Part shown: piece after piece, positions 22,810-31,381 of the stretch
Layout: every line of letters starts with the position of its first letter
Numbering within the stretch: position 1 is the first letter of the stretch
Source: Avimicrobium caecorum
GTDB taxonomy: Bacteria > Bacillota > Clostridia > Oscillospirales > Ruminococcaceae
Length of the DNA stretch: 64,000 nt
Reading direction: 5' to 3'
NCBI GenBank assembly: GCA_904394705.1
Contig: CAJFNJ010000004.1
Span: 1 to 64,000 of the forward strand
Notes under the pieces: model-generated
What the model was told of the DNA's origin: nothing
The model's input: the letters and a program-made list of their open reading frames with translations, nothing else
Databases searched by the model: none
Program-made: the position numbers and the translations under genes

Positions 22810-23696
22810 TGGAAACAAAGGATATGTTTGCCCGGCGCCGGGAAAAGATCGATCTTTTCAAGGCGTTCCGGAACAAGAAGGTCACCGTGCAGGAGAAATC
22901 AGTCCCCGATGACCTGTATACCAAATGCCCGTCCTGCGGGCAGCCGATCCTCTCCCGGAAGTACCGGGAACTGCTGCGGGTGTGTCCGCACTGCGGCGCC
23001 CATGGCGTACTGGGTGTCCGGGACCGGCTGACTGCCACCGTGGATGAGGGCAGCTTCCGGGAGCTGTTCGGCAATGTGCGCTCCCGGGACCCGCTGGACT
23101 TCCCCGGCTATGCCGAGAAACTCTCGGCTCTGGAACAGAAGACCGGCCTGCGGGAAGCGGTCATTACCGGCACTGCCCGGATCGGCGGTTACCGTACCGC
23201 CCTGGCTGTCATGGACAGCCGGTTCATCATGGGCAGCATGAGCAGCGCCGTGGGAGAGAAGATCACCCGGCTGGCGGAATATGCCGCCAAGAAGAAACTG
23301 CCGCTCATTATTTTCTGTGCCTCGGGCGGTGCCCGGATGCAGGAGGGAATCTATTCCCTGATGCAGATGGCAAAAACTTCGGCAGCCATCGGGCGGCTGG
23401 GAGAGGCGGGCTGTCTTTATATCAGCGTGCTGACCAATCCCACCACCGGCGGCGTGACAGCGTCCTTTGCCTCGCTGGGAGATATTATCCTGGCAGAGCC
23501 AAAGGCGCTCATCGGGTTTGCCGGCCCGAGAGTGATCGAACAGACCATCAAGCAGAAGCTGCCCGAGGGATTCCAGCGGGCGGAATTTCTGCAGGAATGC
23601 GGCTTTGTGGACGAGGTCGTGCCCCGGAGTGAAATGCGTGGGGTGCTGATCCGTCTGCTGCGGCTGCACAGCGGGGAGGTGCGCAGAAATGGCTGA
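22806..23696 (+). CDS. accD: acetyl-CoA carboxylase carboxyltransferase beta subunit
   Basis: Encodes 296 residues. The N-terminal zinc ribbon has Cys41, Cys44, Cys60 and Cys63, and the crotonase-like core includes CASGGARMQEG and NPTTGGVTASFA, which bind acetyl-CoA and carboxybiotin. With AccA it transfers the carboxyl group to acetyl-CoA. The start overlaps the accC stop (ATGA); an alternative ATG is at 22809. It overlaps accA by eight bases. Confidence 0.94.
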   Translation: MMETKDMFARRREKIDLFKAFRNKKVTVQEKSVPDDLYTKCPSCGQPILSRKYRELLRVCPHCGAHGVLGVRDRLTATVDEGSFRELFGNVRSRDPLDFPGYAEKLSALEQKTGLREAVITGTARIGGYRTALAVMDSRFIMGSMSSAVGEKITRLAEYAAKKKLPLIIFCASGGARMQEGIYSLMQMAKTSAAIGRLGEAGCLYISVLTNPTTGGVTASFASLGDIILAEPKALIGFAGPRVIEQTIKQKLPEGFQRAEFLQECGFVDEVVPRSEMRGVLIRLLRLHSGEVRRNG

Positions 23697-24498
23697 TACA
23701 CAGCGCAGTGCCTATGAGCGGGTGCAGCTGGCCCGTTCCAAGGACCGGCCCAATATTCAGGACTATATCGACCACCTGTTCACCGACTTCTTTGAGCAGC
23801 GGGGCGACCGTGCCAGCATGGACGATGGTTCCATTGTGGGCGGCATTGCCATGCTGGGGGACCGTCCGGTGACAGTGATCGGTCACCGCAAGGGCAAGAC
23901 CCTGGAGGAGAATGTCCGCTGCAACTTCGGCATGCCTCAGCCCGAGGGCTATCGCAAGGCCATGCGGCTGATGCGGCAGGCAGAGAAGTTCGGACGCCCG
24001 GTGATCACCTTTGTGGACACCCCCGGCGCCTATCCCGGTCTGGAGGCGGAGCGCCACGGACAGGGCGAGGCCATTGCCCAGAGCATCATGCTCATGAGCA
24101 GCCTGACTGTGCCGGTGATCACGCTGGTCACCGGAGAGGGCAGCAGCGGCGGCGCGCTGGCGATCTCGGTTGCCAACAGCCTCTGGATGCTGGAAAACGC
24201 CGTATACAGCGTGCTCTCGCCTGAAGGCTTTGCGGCGATCCTCTGGAAGGACGGCAGCCGGGCCGCAGACGCAGCCGAGCTGATGAAGCTCACCGCCCAG
24301 GAGCTGGCTGCCTGCGGCGTGGCGGACCGGGTGATCCCTGAGCCGGAGCATGGCTTTACCGGGGACTGCACCGCCTTTTACCGGGATCTGCGGGAGCAGC
24401 TGATCGAAGAGGTCGAGCTTCTCAGCAGCCGGAGCGGCGCCGCCCTCAGCAGCGAGCGATATAAAAAATTCAGGGCCATCGGCGACTGCCGGTCCTGA
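23689..24498 (+). CDS. accA: acetyl-CoA carboxylase carboxyltransferase alpha subunit
   Basis: Encodes 269 residues with the AccA core: IGHRKGKTLEENVRCNFGMPQPEGYRKA is split here into GHRKGKT and FGMPQPEGYRK, then FVDTPGAYPGLEAE, GEGSSGGALAI and the SVLSPEGFAAILW block. It completes the carboxyltransferase with AccD, making malonyl-CoA for chain elongation. It overlaps accD by eight bases and is followed 20 bases later by fabH. Confidence 0.94.
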   Translation: MADTQRSAYERVQLARSKDRPNIQDYIDHLFTDFFEQRGDRASMDDGSIVGGIAMLGDRPVTVIGHRKGKTLEENVRCNFGMPQPEGYRKAMRLMRQAEKFGRPVITFVDTPGAYPGLEAERHGQGEAIAQSIMLMSSLTVPVITLVTGEGSSGGALAISVANSLWMLENAVYSVLSPEGFAAILWKDGSRAADAAELMKLTAQELAACGVADRVIPEPEHGFTGDCTAFYRDLREQLIEEVELLSSRSGAALSSERYKKFRAIGDCRS

Positions 24499-24518
24499 GA
24501 TTTGGAAAGGATTGCGAT

Positions 24519-25454
24519 ATGAAGATCTTGGCAATGGGCAAATGTGTGCCCCGGCAGATCCTGGACAATGAAGCGCTGTCCCACATGGTGGAAACCAACG
24601 ATGAATGGATCACCAGCCGTACCGGAATCCGGCAGCGGCGCATCGCAAAGGACGAAACAGTGGTGTCCATGGCGACAGAGGCAGCCCGGCAGGCCATGGA
24701 GCGTGCCGGTACCCGCCCCGGGGAGATCGGTCTGGTGCTGGTGTGCACCTTCACTCCGGATCTGGCGACACCGTCGGTGGCCTGTCTGGTACAGCGGGAA
24801 CTGGGGCTCCCCCAGGAGATCCTGGCCTATGACCTTAACGCCGCCTGCAGCGGGTTCATCTATGGCCTGGTGACCGCCGAGGCGCTGCTCTCCGGCATGG
24901 AGCCGGGGAAGAAGGCGCTGATCATCGGGGCAGAGGTGATCTCCCGGACAGTGGACTATACCGACCGGGGCACCTGTATTCTGTTTGGGGACGGAGCCGG
25001 AGCGGCAGTGGCAGTGGCTTCCGAGGACAAGCTCACCGCCGACTGGGGCGCCTCCGGAGACCGGGAGGTGCTCTCTGCCGGGCAGCTGCTCCCGGACGGC
25101 AGCCGCACGCCGCTGGCGATGAACGGCAAGGAGGTATTCCGGTTTGCTGTGAGCACGGTGCCGAAGAGCATCACCCGACTGCTGGAAAAGGCCGGTGTAC
25201 CGCTTTCGGACGTGGATCACATCGTCTGCCATCAGGCAAACCACCGCATTGTGGAGGGCATCGCCAAGCATCTGCACACCGATCTCTCCCGTTTTTATGA
25301 GAATATAGAATTTTACGGCAATACATCAGCCGCCAGCATTCCCATCGCACTCTGCGATATGCAGGAGCAGGAGCTTCTGCGCCGGGGCGAACGCATGGTG
25401 CTGGCTGGCTTCGGCAGCGGGCTCACCTGGGGTTCGGTGCTGATGAACTGGTAG
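24519..25454 (+). CDS. fabH: 3-oxoacyl-ACP synthase III
   Basis: Condenses acetyl-CoA (or a branched starter) with malonyl-ACP to begin a fatty acid chain. The 311 residues carry the triad: Cys110 in NAACSGF, the histidine in VCHQANHR and the asparagine in YGNTSAAS near the C-terminus. Length is slightly under the usual 315-330, with a shortened N-terminus. GGAAAGG lies upstream of ATG. It sits between the acc genes and fabK. Confidence 0.94.
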   Translation: MKILAMGKCVPRQILDNEALSHMVETNDEWITSRTGIRQRRIAKDETVVSMATEAARQAMERAGTRPGEIGLVLVCTFTPDLATPSVACLVQRELGLPQEILAYDLNAACSGFIYGLVTAEALLSGMEPGKKALIIGAEVISRTVDYTDRGTCILFGDGAGAAVAVASEDKLTADWGASGDREVLSAGQLLPDGSRTPLAMNGKEVFRFAVSTVPKSITRLLEKAGVPLSDVDHIVCHQANHRIVEGIAKHLHTDLSRFYENIEFYGNTSAASIPIALCDMQEQELLRRGERMVLAGFGSGLTWGSVLMNW

Positions 25455-25465
25455 GAGGAACCCCC

Positions 25466-26401
25466 ATGGATATTCGTGACATCATCAAAACCAAATACCC
25501 CATCATTCAGGGCGGTATGGCAAACATCGCCACCGGTGAGTTTGCGGCAGCCATCTCCAATGCGGGCGGCCTGGGACTCATCGCCGCCGGCGGCATGAAG
25601 CCCGATCAGCTCCGGGAGAACATCGACCGGGCCCGGGAACTCACCGACAAGCCCTTCGGCGTCAACATCATGCTGATGCATCCGCAGGTGGACGAGCTCA
25701 TGGAGATCGTCATCGAGAAGAAAGTCCCGGTTGTGACCACCGGCGCCGGCAATCCCGGCAAGTATGTTCCGGCTCTCAAGGAGGCGGGCATCAAGGTGAT
25801 GCCGGTGGTGGCAAGCGTGGCTCTGGCCCAGCGCATGGAGCGGCTGGGTGTGGATGCCGTCATCGCTGAGGGCACTGAATCGGGCGGACATGTGGGCGAA
25901 ATGACCACCATGGCGCTGGTACCCCAGGTTGTGGACGGCGTGTCCATTCCGGTGGTGGCAGCGGGCGGCATCGCCAGCGGACGCCAGATGCTGGCAGCCT
26001 ATGCCCTGGGTGCCTGCGGCGTCCAGGTGGGTACCTGCCTGCTGGTATCGGAGGAATGCCCGGTACACCAGAACTACAAGCAGGCAGTGCTGGATGCTTC
26101 GGACAGCGATACCATTGTCACCGGACGCATCGGCGGCACTCCGGTACGGGTGCTCAAGAACCGCATGGCACGGGAATATGTCCGTCAGGAGCGGGCCGGC
26201 GCCACCAAGGAGGAGCTGGAGGTCTATACCCTGGGTTCCCTGCGCAAGGCCGTATTTGACGGCAATGTCAAGGAGGGCTCGCTGATGGCAGGACAGGTAG
26301 CGGGTCAGCTTCATGAGATCCGCCCGGCTGCTGTGATCCTCGAGGAAATGTATACATCGTTCTGTCAGCTCAAAAAAGATCTTGCAAAGGATTGTGACTG
26401 A
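25466..26401 (+). CDS. fabK: enoyl-ACP reductase II (FMN-dependent)
   Basis: Reduces trans-2-enoyl-ACP at the end of each elongation round, in place of FabI. The 311 residues form an FMN TIM barrel with PIIQGGMANIA at the start and GTESGGHVGEM, whose His142 corresponds to the catalytic histidine of FabK. GGAGG lies before ATG. No FabI is present in the window, so FabK is probably the operon's reductase. It is followed two bases later by a paralogous protein. Confidence 0.93.
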   Translation: MDIRDIIKTKYPIIQGGMANIATGEFAAAISNAGGLGLIAAGGMKPDQLRENIDRARELTDKPFGVNIMLMHPQVDELMEIVIEKKVPVVTTGAGNPGKYVPALKEAGIKVMPVVASVALAQRMERLGVDAVIAEGTESGGHVGEMTTMALVPQVVDGVSIPVVAAGGIASGRQMLAAYALGACGVQVGTCLLVSEECPVHQNYKQAVLDASDSDTIVTGRIGGTPVRVLKNRMAREYVRQERAGATKEELEVYTLGSLRKAVFDGNVKEGSLMAGQVAGQLHEIRPAAVILEEMYTSFCQLKKDLAKDCD

Positions 26402-26403
26402 AT

Positions 26404-27468
26404 ATGAAAATTCGTGACCGAGAACTTTCGATCCCCATTGTCCAGGGCGGTATGGGCGTGGGTATTTCCCTGTCCGGCCTGGCAGGCGCAGTGGCTGCCT
26501 GCGGCGGCATGGGTGTGATCTCCGCTGCCCATCCCGGCTACCGTGACCCTGATTTCTATCGCGACCCCTTGAATGTCAACCGCCGCTGCCTGAAGGAAGA
26601 GATCGCCAAAGCCAAGGAGATCGCCAAGGGCTGCGGTCTGGTGGGCGTGAATGTGATGGTGGCAGTACAGCACTATGCGGACTATGTCCGGGCTGCCATT
26701 GAAGGCGGCGCCGATGCCATTATCTCCGGAGCGGGGCTTCCCACGGAACTGCCCCAGATTGCCGGGGACAGCAAGGTACTGCTGGCCCCCATCGTCTCCA
26801 GCGGACGGGCTGCCCGGGTGATCTGCCGGGCCTGGGAGCGGCATGGAAACCGCCTGCCCGACTTTGTGGTAGTGGAGGGCAGCCGTGCCGGAGGGCATCT
26901 GGGCTTCTCTGCTGAGGAACTGGCGGACGGCTCTGCCAAGCCGCTGGATGAGATCGTATCCGATGTGGTCGAAACCCTCCGCCCCTATGAGGAGAAGTGC
27001 GGACGGAAGATCCCGGTCTTTCCGGCGGGCGGCGTCTATGACGGCGCTGACATTGCCCGGCTGGAAAAGCTCGGGGCAGCGGGGGCGCAGATTGCCACCC
27101 GGTTCATTGCCACCGAGGAGTGCGACGCCGCACCGGCCTACAAGCAGGCCATGGTGGACGCAAAGGAAGAGGATGTACGGATCATCAAGAGCCCGGTGGG
27201 CATGCCCGGACGGGCGCTGTTCAGCCCGCTGATCCGGAAGGTGGCGGAACTGGGACGGATCGCTCCCAGCCGGTGCCTGCAGTGTCTGCGCACCTGCAAC
27301 CCCGCCGACACGCCGTACTGTATTACCCAGGCGCTCATTGATGCTGCCAAGGGAGACTGGGAAAACGGGCTCTTTTTCTGCGGCGCGAATGTGGGCCGTA
27401 TTGACCGGATCACCACTGTCCGGGAACTCATGGACGAGCTGGTGACCGAATGGAGGAACAACCGATGA
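26404..27468 (+). CDS. FabK-like/nitronate monooxygenase-family flavoprotein with a C-terminal cysteine cluster
   Basis: Encodes 354 residues of the NPD/FabK FMN-barrel family, with PIVQGGMGVGIS at the start and EGSRAGGHLGF in the catalytic-loop position. Near the C-terminus it has CLQCLRTCNPADTPYC, a C-x2-C-x3-C-x7-C array that fabK lacks and that could hold an iron-sulfur cluster or zinc. Annotation as nitronate monooxygenase is usual but unproven. Its place between fabK and fabD, with a four-base overlap into fabD, argues for a job in fatty acid metabolism, for example a second enoyl reductase or a double-bond isomerase. That role is inference. Confidence 0.75.
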   Translation: MKIRDRELSIPIVQGGMGVGISLSGLAGAVAACGGMGVISAAHPGYRDPDFYRDPLNVNRRCLKEEIAKAKEIAKGCGLVGVNVMVAVQHYADYVRAAIEGGADAIISGAGLPTELPQIAGDSKVLLAPIVSSGRAARVICRAWERHGNRLPDFVVVEGSRAGGHLGFSAEELADGSAKPLDEIVSDVVETLRPYEEKCGRKIPVFPAGGVYDGADIARLEKLGAAGAQIATRFIATEECDAAPAYKQAMVDAKEEDVRIIKSPVGMPGRALFSPLIRKVAELGRIAPSRCLQCLRTCNPADTPYCITQALIDAAKGDWENGLFFCGANVGRIDRITTVRELMDELVTEWRNNR

Positions 27469-28406
27469 AACTTGCGTTTGTATATGCCGGACAGGGCAGT
27501 CAGTTTGCGGGGATGGGGAAGGATCTCTATGAGAACTATCCCGCAGCCCGGGCTGTCTTTGATCAGTTCCCGGCGGATTTCGACCTCAGGACCACCTGTT
27601 TTGAGGACCCGGAGGGTCTGCTGAACCAGACCCGTTATACCCAGCCCTGCATGCTGGCAGTGGCGATGGCGATCACCGATATTCTGGCGGAAAACGGCAT
27701 CACTCCGGAGATGACTGCCGGACTGAGCCTGGGCGAATACAGCGCCCTGTACTGTGCCGGCGTCCTGGACCGGCAGACTGCCGCGGAGCTCATCACCTTC
27801 CGGGGACAGGCCATGCAGAAGGCCTCTGAGGGCGTGGAGAGCGGCATGACCGCCATTCTCGGACTGGACCGGGAGTTGGTGCAGAAGGCCTGTGATCAGG
27901 CTCAGGCCGAGGGTTCGGTCTGCCCGGCAAACTTCAACTGCCCCGGACAGATCGTCATCGGCGGCGCACGCCGGGCGGTGGACGCGGCGGCACAGAATGC
28001 CCTGCTGCTGGGCGCCCGCAAGGCAGTCCCGCTGACGGTGAGCGGTCCGTTCCATACCTTCTTCATGCAGCCGGCAGGCGATGCCCTGCGGGAGCGCTTC
28101 AAGAGCGTCCATTTCGGCGAGATGAAGATCCCGGTGGTCTTCAACTGCCTGGGACGGGAAAAGACTGCCGAGGAATCCATTCCCGAGCTGCTGGAGCGCC
28201 AGGTGCAGAGCCCGGTTTACTTCTGGGACAGCATTGAATATATGCGTTCTCAGGGCGTGGATACCATCGTGGAGATCGGCCCGGGCAAGGTGCTTTCGGG
28301 CTTTATCAAGAAGATCGACAAATCTATCAAGACCTATGCCGTTCAGGACTGCGACAGTCTTGCCGCGGCAATTTCCGCACTGAAAGGAGCCATGCAGAAT
28401 GTTTGA
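27465..28406 (+). CDS. fabD: malonyl-CoA:ACP transacylase
   Basis: Moves malonyl groups from CoA to ACP. The 313 residues begin KLAFVYAGQGSQFAGMG, carry the nucleophile Ser88 in GLSLGEYSA, and have the histidine in GPFHTFFM. ATG 27465 lies eight bases after GGAGG and overlaps the preceding stop (ATGA). The last bases overlap fabG. Confidence 0.95.
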   Translation: MKLAFVYAGQGSQFAGMGKDLYENYPAARAVFDQFPADFDLRTTCFEDPEGLLNQTRYTQPCMLAVAMAITDILAENGITPEMTAGLSLGEYSALYCAGVLDRQTAAELITFRGQAMQKASEGVESGMTAILGLDRELVQKACDQAQAEGSVCPANFNCPGQIVIGGARRAVDAAAQNALLLGARKAVPLTVSGPFHTFFMQPAGDALRERFKSVHFGEMKIPVVFNCLGREKTAEESIPELLERQVQSPVYFWDSIEYMRSQGVDTIVEIGPGKVLSGFIKKIDKSIKTYAVQDCDSLAAAISALKGAMQNV

Positions 28407-29145
28407 TCTCACAGGAAAGACCGCAGTGGTCACCGGCGGAAGCCGGGGTATCGGACGGGCCATCTGTCTCAAGCTGGCAGGGCAGGGCGCCAACATTGTG
28501 CTGAACTTTGCCGGCAATGAGACTGCCGCTGAGGAGACCCGTTCCCAGTGCGAGGCGCTGGGCGTCAGGGCTTTGGCTGTCAAGGGCGATGTGGCAGACG
28601 CGGAAGCCTGCAATGCCCTCATCGAAAAGGCTGTGTCTGAATTCGGCGGGGTGGACATTCTGGTGTGCAACGCCGGTGTCACCCGGGATAATCTGCTCAT
28701 GCGCATGAGCGATGAGGAGTTCCAGAAGGTCATCGACACCAACCTGAAAGGCACCTTCCACTGCATGCGGGCGGCCATCCGTCCCATGATGAAGAAGCGC
28801 CGGGGCCGGATCATTTCGATCAGCAGTGTGGTGGGCCTGATGGGCAATGCCGGTCAGATCAACTATGCCGCCAGCAAGGCCGGTGTCATCGGCATGACCA
28901 AGTCGCTGGCCCGGGAGGTTGCCAGCAGGCACATCACTGTCAACGCCGTGGCGCCGGGCTTCATCAAGACCGATATGACCGCCGTTCTCAGCGACAGTGT
29001 CAAGGAGGGAATCCTCCATGGCATTCCGCTGGGCGAACTGGGCGAGGCAGAAGATGTAGCCAATGCGGTGCTGTATCTGGCATCGGACGAGGCGGCCTAC
29101 ATCACAGGACAGGTTATCAGCGTGGACGGCGGCATGGCAATGTAA
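28399..29145 (+). CDS. fabG: 3-oxoacyl-ACP reductase
   Basis: An SDR-fold NADPH-dependent reductase of 248 residues: cofactor motif TGGSRGIG (12-19), NAG at 91-93, and the catalytic Ser143, Tyr156 and Lys160 in YAASK. It makes the hydroxyacyl-ACP intermediate. It overlaps fabD by eight bases and is followed by fabF after 34 bases. Confidence 0.95.
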   Translation: MFDLTGKTAVVTGGSRGIGRAICLKLAGQGANIVLNFAGNETAAEETRSQCEALGVRALAVKGDVADAEACNALIEKAVSEFGGVDILVCNAGVTRDNLLMRMSDEEFQKVIDTNLKGTFHCMRAAIRPMMKKRRGRIISISSVVGLMGNAGQINYAASKAGVIGMTKSLAREVASRHITVNAVAPGFIKTDMTAVLSDSVKEGILHGIPLGELGEAEDVANAVLYLASDEAAYITGQVISVDGGMAM

Positions 29146-29179
29146 CGCCGCTGCCGGAACGATAAGGAGCAGGGAGAAT

Positions 29180-30424
29180 ATGAAAAGACGAGTCGTCATC
29201 ACAGGCATGGGTGCGGTCAGCCCCATCGGAAATACAGCTGAGGAGATGTGGCAGTCGGCCCGGGAAGGCCGCTGCGGCATCGGTCCCATCACTCATTTTG
29301 ATACCACCAACCACAAGGTCAAGCTGGCAGGTGAAGTAAAGGATCTGGACTTTACACCCTATCTGGACAAGAAGGAACTGCGCCGGATGGATCTGTTCAG
29401 CCAGTATGCCATGGCAGCAGCCATTCAGGCCTGGCGGGACAGCGGCCTGGACTACGAGAAGATCGATCCTACCCGGTTCGGTGTGGACATCTCCTCGGGC
29501 ATCGGCGGCATCAATACCATCGAAACCGAATACGAACGGGGCCGGGAGAAGGGCTTTGACCGTGTATCGCCCTTCTTTGTGCCCATGGACATCAGCAACC
29601 TGGCAGCGGGCAATGTGGCAATCAAGCTGGGTGCCAAGGGTATGTGCACCTGCGTGGTGACTGCCTGTGCCGGCGGCAGCAATGCCATCGGCGACGCCTT
29701 CCGCATGATCCGGGACGGCTATCAGGAACTGATGCTCGCCGGCGGCAGTGAGGCGGCGGTTACCAAGCTGGCAATCGGCGGCTTCACCTCCATGAAGGCG
29801 CTGTGCGAGAGCGATGATCCCACCCGGGCTTCCATTCCCTTTGATGCGGAGCGCAGCGGCTTTGTCATGGGCGAGGGCGCTGGTGTGCTGATGCTGGAGG
29901 AGTATGAGCACGCCCGTGCCAGAGGCGCAAAGATCTACGCTGAGATCGTGGGCTACGGCGCCACCTGTGACGCCTATCACATCACCTCTCCGGCTCCCGG
30001 CGGCGAAGGCGGCGCCCGGGCCATGGTGGAGGCAGTGAAGGATGCCGGCATCCAGCCGGAGGACATCGACTACATCAACGCCCATGGCACCTCCACTTCC
30101 CTCAACGACAAGTTCGAAACAGCGGCAGTGAAGGCGGCCTTCGGCGACCATGCCTACAAGCTGGCAATGAGCTCCACCAAGTCGATGACCGGTCATCTGC
30201 TGGGTGCGGCAGGTGCCATTGAGGCGATCATCACCGCCCGGGCACTTCAGGACGGCTTTATCCCGGCTACCATCAACTACCGCACCCCTGACCCGGAATG
30301 CGATCTGGACATCGTGCCCAACGAGGGCCGGAAGGCGGAGCTGCGGTATGCCATGTCCAATTCCCTGGGCTTCGGCGGACACAACGCCAGCCTGGTGCTG
30401 AAAAAGTATGAGGAGGAGAAGTAA
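29180..30424 (+). CDS. fabF: 3-oxoacyl-ACP synthase II
   Basis: The elongating condensing enzyme, 414 residues. Catalytic Cys163 is in TACAGGSNAIGDA, with the histidines in NAHGTSTSLND and KSMTGHLLGAAG. ATG 29180 follows GGAGCAGGGAG; the frame extends further upstream into fabG without a start signal. It stands two bases before fabZ. Confidence 0.95.
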   Translation: MKRRVVITGMGAVSPIGNTAEEMWQSAREGRCGIGPITHFDTTNHKVKLAGEVKDLDFTPYLDKKELRRMDLFSQYAMAAAIQAWRDSGLDYEKIDPTRFGVDISSGIGGINTIETEYERGREKGFDRVSPFFVPMDISNLAAGNVAIKLGAKGMCTCVVTACAGGSNAIGDAFRMIRDGYQELMLAGGSEAAVTKLAIGGFTSMKALCESDDPTRASIPFDAERSGFVMGEGAGVLMLEEYEHARARGAKIYAEIVGYGATCDAYHITSPAPGGEGGARAMVEAVKDAGIQPEDIDYINAHGTSTSLNDKFETAAVKAAFGDHAYKLAMSSTKSMTGHLLGAAGAIEAIITARALQDGFIPATINYRTPDPECDLDIVPNEGRKAELRYAMSNSLGFGGHNASLVLKKYEEEK

Positions 30425-30426
30425 CC

Positions 30427-30852
30427 ATGGAACTCAATTCCAATCAGATCCAGGAGATCATTCCCCATCGGTATCCGTTCCTGCTGGTGGACCGCATCAC
30501 CGATTTTGAGCCCGGCAAGTGGGCCAAGGGCATCAAGTGCGTATCGGTCAATGAGATGCAGTTCTGCGGTCACTTCCCCCAGGAGCATGTCATGCCCGGG
30601 GTGCTGATTATCGAAGCGCTGGCTCAGGTGGGCGCCATTGCCATCCTGTCGCTGGAGGAGAACAAGGGCAAGATCGCATACTTTGGCGGCATCAAGAATG
30701 CTAAGTTCAAGCGTCAGGTCAAGCCCGGCGATGTGCTGACCCTGGAAACCACTATGACCCGTACCTTCGGCAAGGTGGGCATCGGTACTGCTGTTGCCAA
30801 GGTGGGCGATGAGATTGCCGCCACAGCGGAACTCACCTTCGCCATCGGCTGA
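30427..30852 (+). CDS. fabZ: 3-hydroxyacyl-ACP dehydratase
   Basis: Removes water from hydroxyacyl-ACP. The 141 residues show IPHRYPFLLVDR at the start, His49 in GHFP and Glu63 in PGVLIIEALAQ, the dyad of FabZ. GAGGAGAAG precedes the ATG. It is the last gene of the operon and ends at a bidirectional terminator, so this single unit encodes every step from acetyl-CoA to elongated acyl-ACP apart from CoA supply and thioesterase or PlsX. Confidence 0.95.
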   Translation: MELNSNQIQEIIPHRYPFLLVDRITDFEPGKWAKGIKCVSVNEMQFCGHFPQEHVMPGVLIIEALAQVGAIAILSLEENKGKIAYFGGIKNAKFKRQVKPGDVLTLETTMTRTFGKVGIGTAVAKVGDEIAATAELTFAIG

Positions 30853-30867
30853 TCCAGTCCCAGAATA

Positions 30868-30908
30868 GAAAAAACTCCGGACCACAACAGTGGTTCCGGA
30901 GTTTTTTG
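30868..30908. terminator. bidirectional terminator after fabZ
   Basis: AAAAAACTCCGG-ACCAC pairs with GTGGT-TCCGGAGTTTTTT over a short loop, with T runs on both strands. It ends the fatty acid operon and the convergent brnQ unit. Confidence 0.88.
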
Positions 30909-31364
30909 TTATGCTTCGGGGTTGGGCTGGGGTTTCCAGAGGAAGAGCCCCTCAGAGGCTGCCAGCTGTCCAAGAAGCTGCCGCAGCCGGAGATCCGGGT
31001 CATAGACGCTCAGATAGAGGTCGTCCCCATTGAGGATCACCATGGCCCGTCCCTGATCGATCAGGATATTGAGGTAGTCTTTCCGGCTGCCGGTGCATTT
31101 TCCCACCAGCCGCTCCAGCCGTTTGGGGGAGGGATTCTCCTCCCATTTCGGCCCGTAGCTCACGGTGAATTCACAGTAACAGCTCAGCTTGAGCAGGAAG
31201 CGCAGGAATTTGCGGTACAGCCGCTTGTATTCCCGCTGGGAGGAGAACCATTTCTCCACCTTCCAGTAGTGTCTGCCGCGGCTGGCGGGCACCGGTCCGG
31301 GCAGATAGTCGATCACATAGACCGGGCCTTCAATGAGCCGGTCAAGCTCTGCAAAATAGTCCAT
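30909..31364 (-). CDS. hypothetical protein downstream of brnQ
   Basis: Encodes 151 residues, soluble, rich in basic and aromatic residues in the middle (WKVEKWF, YKRLYRKFLRFLLK). No domain is recognised. Seventeen bases separate it from brnQ upstream on the same strand, so it is likely cotranscribed, and its stop codon touches the bidirectional terminator. AAGGAGG lies about eight bases before ATG. A regulatory or accessory link to branched-chain amino acid uptake is possible only from position. Confidence 0.5.
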   Translation of the reverse strand: MDYFAELDRLIEGPVYVIDYLPGPVPASRGRHYWKVEKWFSSQREYKRLYRKFLRFLLKLSCYCEFTVSYGPKWEENPSPKRLERLVGKCTGSRKDYLNILIDQGRAMVILNGDDLYLSVYDPDLRLRQLLGQLAASEGLFLWKPQPNPEA

Positions 31365-31381
31365 ATTGCCCTCCTTGTTTC

